A DNA stretch of 64,000 nt from an uncultured Bacteroides sp. (GTDB taxonomy: Bacteria > Bacteroidota > Bacteroidia > Bacteroidales > Bacteroidaceae). The stretch's first letter is position 1. Each line of letters begins with the position of its first letter. The stretch is from assembly GCF_963677685.1 (NCBI RefSeq), contig NZ_OY782186.1:1364001-1428000 (forward strand), given 5' to 3'. Made by a program: the position numbers and the translations under genes. Of the stretch, positions 1 through 6,933 are shown in pieces. The notes under the pieces are model-generated. The model worked only from the letters and a program-made list of their open reading frames with translations, searched no databases and was not told where the DNA came from.

Positions 1-961
1 AGAGAAATCTGCAAGTGTGGAACTAACTTGTTCTCAACCGGATTACGGGTTTACTGCTCCTACTATTTATACAGCTCAAGTGTCGCTGACTAATGATTTT
101 TCGACTGACGGGGCTTATTTGACATTGCCTAGTACTTATACCAGTGCCAAAATGAATGTTAGTGCTTCTGAGATAGCTAGAGCAGCAACTAATTTGGCTT
201 TATCCAATGGTAAAGCGGAGGATGAATTTCCTATTACAACAAAACTTTATGTGCGTCTCAAAGCTGCCTTGACAGATGGGAAAGGAGAAATTTATTCTAA
301 TGCGATTGCGTTAGATAATGTACGTGTCTATTTTGCTCTTGATCCTGTGGTATTGCCGGCAACTATGAATATTATTGGTGATGATTTGGGTGATGCGAAC
401 CCTGTTGAGATGGTACCTGTTAATGGTAATGCCGGAATGTTTTGGCATATTGTATATGTACCTGCTGGTGGTAAGCTGAAATTTAATATTGCTAAAACGT
501 ATGATGGCGGTGAGTTTGGTACATCGGCTACATTGGTTGATAATGCAACTGCCGGACTGAGTGGTGATGGTGATATTGTTGTAGCTAATGCCGGATGGTA
601 TCTGGTAGTGGTTAAATCTACGATCGTTAATCGTGATATTAATTATACTGTTGAGTTTAATAAACCTACAGTATACCTGCTTGGTGAGACTGTAGGAACA
701 TGGGATCTCCTTGGAGATAATAAATTTACAGTTCCTGCTGATGGAACTAGTTACTTTGTTTCACCTCCGTTTCAATTTACAAAGGAAGTTCGCATGTGTG
801 TGAAACTGGGTGATCTCGATTGGTGGAGATCAGAGTTTATCATGTTTGATGATGGAGTGATCTCTTATCGTGGAGCAGGTAACGACCAGGAACGTTATGT
901 TGGCAGTGCGGGTAAAAAAGTTTATCTGAACTTTATGACGGGTAAGGGTAAATATGAATAG
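1..961 (+). CDS. susE: SusE-like starch-binding outer-membrane lipoprotein, 5'-truncated
   Basis: The reading frame is open from the window edge (codons from base 2), so the signal peptide and lipidation Cys lie outside. The GTG at 17 is internal. About 320 residues remain, against about 387 for B. thetaiotaomicron SusE. The N-terminal part fits the SusE immunoglobulin-like domain (Leu-Thr-Cys-Ser near the edge, then an Ala/Thr-rich strand region). Two beta-sandwich carbohydrate-binding modules follow, the second starting at a Val-Tyr-Leu-Leu-Gly-Glu-Thr motif and rich in Trp/Tyr, as in SusE/SusF starch sites. SusE-type proteins sit on the cell surface with SusC/SusD and hold malto-oligosaccharides. 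A susF-like gene follows 23 bases downstream. The family call is firm. Starch specificity is inferred from the amylase downstream; susC and susD are expected just upstream but not seen. Confidence 0.82.
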   Translation, partial: EKSASVELTCSQPDYGFTAPTIYTAQVSLTNDFSTDGAYLTLPSTYTSAKMNVSASEIARAATNLALSNGKAEDEFPITTKLYVRLKAALTDGKGEIYSNAIALDNVRVYFALDPVVLPATMNIIGDDLGDANPVEMVPVNGNAGMFWHIVYVPAGGKLKFNIAKTYDGGEFGTSATLVDNATAGLSGDGDIVVANAGWYLVVVKSTIVNRDINYTVEFNKPTVYLLGETVGTWDLLGDNKFTVPADGTSYFVSPPFQFTKEVRMCVKLGDLDWWRSEFIMFDDGVISYRGAGNDQERYVGSAGKKVYLNFMTGKGKYE

Positions 962-984
962 TAACTTTAAAGGAATTGATTAAT

Positions 985-2364
985 ATGAAAAAAATATCAT
1001 TATTTGCTCTTCTGCTAACGTCAGTTTTGACGGCTTGTAATGAAGACTTCAATCAAGATGTTGCTGCTCCTCAAAGTTGGGCGCAAGAAGATGGAAAGAC
1101 GATCACGTTCTCGGCAACCGCAGCTTCCGCTATTGATCTTGGAACTGTCACAACCGATTCTGTTACTGTTTGTTCTTATACGGCTCCTGAACTTGCTGAA
1201 GGGCAGACTATCACTGGGGTTGATCTTGTTTTGGATCAAAAGAAAACGTTGAATGTTAGTGTTAATGGAGAAGTTGCTACGGCTGATTTGCAATCTGCTG
1301 TGAGCGAACTTTACGGAAAACGCCCCAATGCCAGAACACTGAAAGGAGTGGTTAACGCTTATATGAAATCGAATGGCCAAGTCTTTCGTGCTTCATCGGA
1401 TACAATTGATATTGTGGTTACCCCTAAAGCTCCGCTTATTGAATCGGCATATTACTTGATCGGTGATGTGAATAGTTGGAATGCAGATCAGCTCATCAAG
1501 TTTACTCATAGTGATAAGGATGTGTATGATGATCCTTATTTTACTACGATAATAAAAGTTACTGCTGCTTCTTATTGGAAGATTATTCCGCAATCAAATG
1601 TGGATAATAACGATACATGGGCTGCAGGCGTATTGGGCACAATTGTGGATGGTGATACTGCAATGAGCGGCTCGCTGACTACTACTAATCCACAAGCAGG
1701 AAAAATTGACACTGAAGCGGGCTATGTGAAAATTACTCTTAATATGATGGAGTATACTTATACGATAGAATATATCGGTGACATGGTTCTTAAGCTTTAT
1801 GTACCGGGAGCACATCAAGGATGGACTCCGGCTACAGCTCCTACTATTTATTGTCAGAATTATGATTTGAAATATGATGGGTATGTCAATTTCACTGCTG
1901 CTGATCAAGAGTATAAATTTACTTCTCAGCCGGACTGGAATGGAACAAATTATGGAAGCGGTGGTGATGGAACGCTCTCTACTGCTGGTGATGCTGGTAA
2001 TATGAAAGTTCCTGAAGCTGGCTTCTATCGCGTGACTGCTAACTTATCTACTATTCCGATGACTTATACGGCCACAAAAACTGTATGGGGAATCATTGGT
2101 GATGCTACAGCAGGCGGATGGGACACTTCTACTGATATGACTCTGAATGCTGCTACGGGAGAATGGACTGTTACTATTGCTTTAGTAGGAGGTAAATCTT
2201 TTAAGTTCCGTGCGAATGCTGGTTGGGATATTAATTTAGGTGGTAATGCCAATAACCTGACTTATGGAGGAGATCATTTTGCTGTTGCTGAAAGTGGCAC
2301 TTATCTCATTACTTTAAAATTGGGAGATCCTGCGGCTTATTCTTTCACAATGTCTATGCAATAG
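985..2364 (+). CDS. susF: SusF-like outer-membrane starch-binding lipoprotein
   Basis: A 459-residue lipoprotein. The ATG at 985 is preferred over the in-frame TTG at 976 because it begins a clean signal peptide (Met-Lys-Lys) ending in Leu-Thr-Ala-Cys, with lipidated Cys18, and an AAAGGA site lies about 10 bases upstream. An N-terminal SusE/SusF Ig-like domain (about 20-150) is followed by three carbohydrate-binding modules. These start near a Tyr-Tyr-Leu-Ile-Gly-Asp motif (about 155), a Leu-Lys-Leu-Tyr-Val-Pro-Gly motif (about 270) and a Trp-Gly-Ile-Ile-Gly-Asp motif (about 370). Three modules is the SusF pattern; SusE has two. It sits between susE and the GH13 amylase on the same strand and probably presents starch to that enzyme. 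B. thetaiotaomicron SusF is 485 aa. Confidence 0.83.
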   Translation: MKKISLFALLLTSVLTACNEDFNQDVAAPQSWAQEDGKTITFSATAASAIDLGTVTTDSVTVCSYTAPELAEGQTITGVDLVLDQKKTLNVSVNGEVATADLQSAVSELYGKRPNARTLKGVVNAYMKSNGQVFRASSDTIDIVVTPKAPLIESAYYLIGDVNSWNADQLIKFTHSDKDVYDDPYFTTIIKVTAASYWKIIPQSNVDNNDTWAAGVLGTIVDGDTAMSGSLTTTNPQAGKIDTEAGYVKITLNMMEYTYTIEYIGDMVLKLYVPGAHQGWTPATAPTIYCQNYDLKYDGYVNFTAADQEYKFTSQPDWNGTNYGSGGDGTLSTAGDAGNMKVPEAGFYRVTANLSTIPMTYTATKTVWGIIGDATAGGWDTSTDMTLNAATGEWTVTIALVGGKSFKFRANAGWDINLGGNANNLTYGGDHFAVAESGTYLITLKLGDPAAYSFTMSMQ

Positions 2365-2426
2365 TAGTTACTTTGTGTTCTTGAAAAAGAAACGTTCAGT
2401 GATAAATTATAATTTTTACTAACTCT

Positions 2427-2465
2427 GCAGAGCTTCAAATAGTTTATTGGTATTTGAAGCTCTGC
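2427..2465 (+). terminator. Perfect 15-bp intercistronic hairpin between susF-like and GH13 genes
   Basis: Bases 2427-2441 pair perfectly with 2451-2465 around a 9-base loop. Only a short mixed T-rich run follows (TTGCTTAC), so it is not a strong intrinsic terminator. It may terminate partially or protect upstream mRNA 3' ends, leaving the lipoprotein transcripts more abundant than the amylase transcript. The amylase ATG is 14 bases beyond the stem. Confidence 0.7.
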
Positions 2466-2478
2466 TTGCTTACAAACG

Positions 2479-4791
2479 ATGGTTATGACGATAAAAAAAT
2501 ATTTGTATTTTCTGCTTTTACCTCTCTTTATCGCTTGCAGTAGCGATGATCCTGTTGTAACTCCGCCTGTGGTGGTGAGGGATGGACTGAATTACTCTCT
2601 TGCTACTCCGGATGCTGATCAAGAGTTAACTATCACCTTTAAAGCGGGAGCATCTTCTGCTCTTTATAATTATGAAGGAGATGTTTATATCCATCCGGGC
2701 GTGATTGTGGATGGCACTTGGAAGTATGTTCCGGCTGCATGGGGTGTGAACATGGCGAAGTGCAAGATGACTAAAGAGAAAAGTAATATATGGAGCATTA
2801 CTCTTAGTCCTTCTATCAGAGAATGGTTTGGTTCCGGAGAGACTTCAATTCAGAAGTTGGGGATTGTTATCCGAAGTTCGGACGGATCAAAGAAAGGGCT
2901 GACAGACGATTCTTTTGTTACGGTTACTGATTCTAAATATCAACCGTTTACGCCCGCAGCCATTAAGTATGCTACTCTTCCTGCCGGGTTCGAAGAGGGG
3001 ATTAATGTGAGAGATAATTTTACGGTGACATTGGTGCTTTATGACAAGGATAAAAATGGGAATCACAAAGATTATGCTTATGTGATGGGCGATTTTAATG
3101 GCTGGAAGTTGAGCAATGATGATAAATCGCAAATGAATCGTGATGATGCGGCAGGTTGTTGGTGGATTATGCTTACAGGATTGAGTTCAACAAAAGAGTA
3201 TGCTTTCCAATATTATGTAGGTACGACGGCCGGAGGGGCTATTCGTTTGGCGGATGCTTATAGTCGGAAGATTCTTGATCCGGATAATGATCCTTTTATT
3301 CCGTCTTCCACTTATGATGAGAATAAAACTTATCCTACGGGTGATGCGGTGGGCATTGTTTCTGTGTTTAAGATCCAACCGGATACGTATACTTGGAAAC
3401 ATAGCGATTTCAAAATAGAGGATAAGAAGAATCTGGTGATTTATGAGATGCTGCTGCGCGACTTTACTTCTACGGGAGATCTTAATGGAGCAAAAGCTAA
3501 ACTCAGCTATCTTAAATCGTTGGGTGTTAACGCAATAGAGTTGATGCCGGTGCAAGAGTTTGATGGTAATGACAGTTGGGGCTATAACCCTTGTTTCTAT
3601 TTTGCTTTGGATAAGGCGTATGGAACGGATGCGATGTACAAGGCATTTATTGATGAATGTCACGGACTGGGTATTGCTGTTCTCTTTGATGTAGTATATA
3701 ACCAAGCTACTGGAAATCAGCCTTTTGCTAAACTTTATTGGAATAGCTCAACGGGTAAACCTGCCGCTAATAATCCATGGTTCAATGTGGATGCGCCTCA
3801 TCCATATAGTGTCTTTAATGATTTCAATCATGAATCTCCGTTGGTACGGGCATTTGTGAAGCGTAATTTGACATTCTTACTGAATGAATATAAGATCGAT
3901 GGTTTCCGTTTCGACTTAACGAAAGGCTTTACGCAAAAGACTAGCACGGAGAGTACTGCTTCTAATTATGATGCAACGCGTATCGCTATTCTGAAAGATT
4001 ATCATAGTGCAGTAAAGGCAGCCAATCCGGATGCGATGATGATTTTGGAGCATTTTTGTGAAACGAAAGAAGAGGCTGAATTGGCTACCGATGGAATGTT
4101 TCTATGGCGAAATATGAATAATGCTTACTGTCAGTCGGCAATGGGTTGGGTAGATAGTAGCGACTTCTCGGGATTGTATTATGGTACTTCTATGCCTGCC
4201 GGTTCTCTGGTTGGGTTTATGGAGAGTCATGATGAAGAGCGGATGAGCTACAAACAGATAGCGTATGGAAACTATACGTTTAAAACGAGTCTGGCAGATC
4301 GTATGAAGCAACTTGAAGTAAATACGGCTTTCTTCCTCACGGTGCCCGGTCCAAAAATGATTTGGCAGTTTGGCGAGCTTGGGTATGATCATTCTATTGA
4401 TGAGAATGGACGTACAGGCAAAAAGCCTATCGAATGGGGATATTATGACAATGCTGATCGGAAAGCCCTTTATGATACGTATGCCAAACTGATGGCATTG
4501 CGTAAGGCGCATGCTGAGTTATTCGATACTTCTGTATCGTTTAGTTGGACGGTGGGAAATAGCGATTGGGATAATGGGCGTTTCCTCATTTTGCAGGCAA
4601 TAGGAGAGAATGCTGTTGTAGCGGGGAATTTTACTGCTACGGATGCTACTTATTCTGTGACTTTTCCGCATACAGGAACATGGTATAATTACCTGACCGG
4701 AGAATCTGTTGCAGTGTCTTCGACTACTCAATCGATGCCTGTTCCGGCTCATACGTTTAGCATGTATCTGGACTTTCAGGTAGCGAACTAG
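2479..4791 (+). CDS. GH13 alpha-amylase/pullulanase-type outer-membrane lipoprotein (SusG position)
   Basis: A 770-residue lipoprotein with signal peptide and lipidated Cys20 (Phe-Ile-Ala-Cys). An N-terminal beta domain (about 35-170) and a CBM48/E-set-like domain with a Gly-Asp-Phe-Asn-Gly-Trp motif (about 175-300) precede the GH13 barrel (about 320-690) and a beta C-terminal domain. The catalytic triad is present: nucleophile Asp479 (Gly-Phe-Arg-Phe-Asp), acid/base Glu524 (Ile-Leu-Glu-His-Phe) and Asp585 (Glu-Ser-His-Asp-Glu). In conserved region I the usual His of Asp-Val-Val-Tyr-Asn-His is Gln409. It occupies the susG position but is longer than SusG (692 aa), and the E-set domain makes it closer to pullulanase/branching-type GH13 enzymes. 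Expected role: surface cleavage of alpha-glucans before SusCD import. Exact specificity is not readable from sequence. ATG 2485 is an alternative start. Confidence 0.85.
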   Translation: MVMTIKKYLYFLLLPLFIACSSDDPVVTPPVVVRDGLNYSLATPDADQELTITFKAGASSALYNYEGDVYIHPGVIVDGTWKYVPAAWGVNMAKCKMTKEKSNIWSITLSPSIREWFGSGETSIQKLGIVIRSSDGSKKGLTDDSFVTVTDSKYQPFTPAAIKYATLPAGFEEGINVRDNFTVTLVLYDKDKNGNHKDYAYVMGDFNGWKLSNDDKSQMNRDDAAGCWWIMLTGLSSTKEYAFQYYVGTTAGGAIRLADAYSRKILDPDNDPFIPSSTYDENKTYPTGDAVGIVSVFKIQPDTYTWKHSDFKIEDKKNLVIYEMLLRDFTSTGDLNGAKAKLSYLKSLGVNAIELMPVQEFDGNDSWGYNPCFYFALDKAYGTDAMYKAFIDECHGLGIAVLFDVVYNQATGNQPFAKLYWNSSTGKPAANNPWFNVDAPHPYSVFNDFNHESPLVRAFVKRNLTFLLNEYKIDGFRFDLTKGFTQKTSTESTASNYDATRIAILKDYHSAVKAANPDAMMILEHFCETKEEAELATDGMFLWRNMNNAYCQSAMGWVDSSDFSGLYYGTSMPAGSLVGFMESHDEERMSYKQIAYGNYTFKTSLADRMKQLEVNTAFFLTVPGPKMIWQFGELGYDHSIDENGRTGKKPIEWGYYDNADRKALYDTYAKLMALRKAHAELFDTSVSFSWTVGNSDWDNGRFLILQAIGENAVVAGNFTATDATYSVTFPHTGTWYNYLTGESVAVSSTTQSMPVPAHTFSMYLDFQVAN

Positions 4792-4862
4792 TAATTTTTA
4801 AAAAATTAGGATCTTGTCTGATTTATGAGTAATATTGTATTCATTGATAAAACGAATAGATT

Positions 4863-5165
4863 ATGAGAACACTTTTTTTATTACTGTTTATGATGCTTGC
4901 GATGGGAACGGTTTCTGCTCAAAAAGTGAAGGCTACTGCGACGAAGAAAACCGAGCAAACTACCAAGAAAACTGAGCAAACTACGAAAGCGGCTGAACCT
5001 ACTAGTACGAACGGAACGAAAAAATGTTTTGTGGATGCTAATAAGAATGGAGTCTGCGATAAGTATGAGAAGAAGACTTGTAAGTCGGGCAACGGTACGG
5101 GTGCTGAAGATTGTAGAGGTAATATTCAGAATAGGCAAAAGAAAGCTTCGACTCCTAGATCTTAA
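4863..5165 (+). CDS. Small secreted EF-hand-like protein
   Basis: A 100-residue protein with a signal peptide (about 1-20, cleaved after Ser-Ala-Gln). A Lys/Thr-rich linker contains two copies of Lys-Lys-Thr-Glu-Gln-Thr-Thr, followed by a 12-residue loop matching the EF-hand calcium pattern at ligand positions: Asp1, Asn3, Asn5, Gly6, Asp9, Glu12 (Asp-Ala-Asn-Lys-Asn-Gly onward). Four Cys residues flank the loop and could form disulfides in the periplasm or outside the cell. The tail is basic. It lies 71 bases after the amylase on the same strand and may be co-transcribed. No family name can be assigned. The function is unknown beyond probable calcium binding, which is inferred. Confidence 0.7.
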   Translation: MRTLFLLLFMMLAMGTVSAQKVKATATKKTEQTTKKTEQTTKAAEPTSTNGTKKCFVDANKNGVCDKYEKKTCKSGNGTGAEDCRGNIQNRQKKASTPRS

Positions 5166-5408
5166 ATTGATCAAGTAAAGAAGTGAGGCATATCTATTGA
5201 AAGGCTATATATACCTTGGATTAGTCCATTTACCATCAGACATTTATAGTTCTGATAATTGGCAAAAAATAGATTGCCTTAGCTTATGCAATTGATTTTT
5301 AGCAAAACGATGAGAGGAACATTGTAGTTTGTGTACTTGAGCGGTTTTATTAGATTATTTGAATCGGGTTTGTAAATTTGAGGAGCTGTTTTTATAGGTT
5401 TTTCTCTC

Positions 5409-5497
5409 AAAAAGTTAACCCGTTGCTTTTAAAAAGTTAACCCGTTCATTTTACAAAAGCAACCTGTTCATTTTGCAAAAGCAACCCGTTCATTTTG
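5409..5497. repeat. Four-unit quasi-palindromic intergenic array, copy 1
   Basis: Four 21-24-bp units in tandem (5409-5430, 5431-5454, 5455-5476, 5477-5497). Each has the form AAAA, half-word, CCYG centre, half-word, TTTT. The half-words are GTTAAC (A), GTTGC or its complement GCAAC (B), and GTTCA or its complement TGAAC (C). The pairs here are A/B, A/C, B/C and B/C. Related four-unit arrays occur at 35718-35805 and 62551-62638. The array is in the 577-base gap 5166-5742 between the EF-hand-like gene and the 3' end of the PepSY gene. The first 240 bases of that gap hold nothing else recognisable. Confidence 0.85.
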
Positions 5498-5578
5498 AGC
5501 TGGTTTCGAGAAGTTAGATATTAACTTGAATATTAACAATTGAGACTACCATAAAATTGAGTGGTGTGTCAAAAGGCA

Positions 5579-5703
5579 ATTTTATGAAAGAATAATTTTT
5601 AATTTGATATCAGACTATCCTTATTAGCAATAAGAAGAGCCATATCATTACTCAAAAACAGAGTTTGATATGGCTCTTTTATCTTTTTTAGTTACGACCT
5701 GTA
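5579..5703 (+). repeat. 125-bp dispersed hairpin element, copy A (terminator-like)
   Basis: It aligns along its whole length with 22887-23011. It contains a perfect 13-bp stem (5635-5647 with 5666-5678) followed on the + strand by TTTATCTTTTTT, so it can act as a + strand intrinsic terminator. It lies just beyond the 3' end of the convergent PepSY gene; copy B lies just beyond susA. Confidence 0.75.
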
Positions 5704-5742
5704 ACTATTTAGAGTGAGCTTCTTATTCTTTCTTTTTATTAG

Positions 5743-6921
5743 CTACTTCGAGGTCCTCTTTTTTAGCCCAATGCTTCTTTGTTTCTTCTTCTTTTTCCAC
5801 CACATAATGGTTCCCGTAACAGGTAGCGAAGCAATTATCAAACTGATCAGACATGCTAATATTCTACCCGGAAGTCCCCATATAGAGCCAACGTGTATAT
5901 CGTAGCTCATACGGTAAAGTTTATCAGCAGTTGAGGCTTCAGATGGTTTAATACCATATACTCCGCCTGCTTTTACCTCTTCGAGCGTGTTTTTGTCGAA
6001 GAAGCGATATTCCCGCTTGCGATAGCTACCATTGTTCATCGGGTTGTAAGAGATAGAATAAGCACCTTCGGCTCCTCTGGGGAATTGGAAGTTAAGAACT
6101 CCCTTCTGCCCAATAGGATATTCTTGGTTTATCTTTTCCCAAATGATCGTAGAAGGATCTTTAAAGCGAGCCTGCTGTGTGGTATCAGATTTGGCTACTT
6201 CCCATCTTTTAAAAGGTTTACCACCACTGATGAGACTATAATAGCCTTCCGAAAACCATTTAAAACTCCAGGTCAGTCCCGTGAGAGCGATGAGTAAAGC
6301 GAAAATGGCTACGTAAAAACCTAACGTGTTGTGCAAATCATAATTTACACGCGCGAAAGGAGCTTTCCATTTTATCTTTAAGCCCCTCTTGAAAGCTTTT
6401 TTGGTGAACTTAACAGGAAACCACAGAATGAGTCCGCTAATCAGTAGGAATACGAAGATGACCACACTCCATCCTACAATGGGCTTGCCAATAGCCGGTG
6501 GAAGCCATAGATGTCTGTGTCCCGCTAAGATGAAATAAAAAAATCCGCTTCTATATGCTTCTTTATGTATCAGAGCACCTGTGTAAGGATTCACATAGAG
6601 AACGTATCCTTCTTTACCTATTCGGCAAAGCGCTTTGGCTGCCTGATCGTAAGTGGTGTAGCTGATTCCTTGAATAATATTGCTACTGTCCGCCGGAGTT
6701 TTGAAGACGTATTGGTTAATCTTCTCTCGCAACTCTTGTGGAGACAAGAAAGAATGACCGTTTGCTTCAACCTTAAGTGAGGGACGGAAGATATCTTCTA
6801 TCTCATCTCCAAAGGCATATATTGCTCCTGTTATGGCTACGATGAAAATAACGATGCCTGCAGGAAAACTTAGCCATAGGTGCAGTGCCCGAAACACGGT
6901 ACGTACGGATACTTTTCTCAT
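5743..6921 (-). CDS. PepSY-associated transmembrane protein, probable ferric-siderophore reductase partner
   Basis: A 392-residue inner-membrane protein with four clear TM segments. The first begins near residue 9 (Arg-Ala-Leu-His-Leu-Trp, then Ile-Val-Ala-Ile-Thr-Gly-Ala-Ile-Tyr). Others lie near 140-165, 200-220 and 355-378. The His residues next to the helices (His14, a His-Arg-His cluster near 133-135, Asp-Leu-His-Asn and Asp-Ile-His-Val) are the pattern of the PiuB-like PepSY-TM family and probable heme ligands. Large periplasmic loops carry the PepSY regions. It starts 12 bases downstream of the TonB receptor gene on the same strand, so the two form an operon. Family members are thought to reduce iron released from siderophores. 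That role here is inferred from the neighbour. Confidence 0.82.
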   Translation of the reverse strand: MRKVSVRTVFRALHLWLSFPAGIVIFIVAITGAIYAFGDEIEDIFRPSLKVEANGHSFLSPQELREKINQYVFKTPADSSNIIQGISYTTYDQAAKALCRIGKEGYVLYVNPYTGALIHKEAYRSGFFYFILAGHRHLWLPPAIGKPIVGWSVVIFVFLLISGLILWFPVKFTKKAFKRGLKIKWKAPFARVNYDLHNTLGFYVAIFALLIALTGLTWSFKWFSEGYYSLISGGKPFKRWEVAKSDTTQQARFKDPSTIIWEKINQEYPIGQKGVLNFQFPRGAEGAYSISYNPMNNGSYRKREYRFFDKNTLEEVKAGGVYGIKPSEASTADKLYRMSYDIHVGSIWGLPGRILACLISLIIASLPVTGTIMWWKKKKKQRSIGLKKRTSK

Positions 6922-6933
6922 TGTGTTTGTTAT

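Noticed and set aside
976..984. Upstream TTG start for the susF-like gene
   Set aside because: The ATG at 985 gives a cleaner lipoprotein signal peptide and better spacing to AAAGGA.
1021..1380. Minus-strand open frame inside the susF-like gene
   Set aside because: Arg/Ser/Ile-rich shadow of the + strand gene, with no signal, motif or start context.
5409..5497. CRISPR-like appearance of the four-unit array
   Set aside because: Units are contiguous with no unique spacers, there are only four, no cas gene is in the window, and units are mirrored in orientation within copies 2 and 3.
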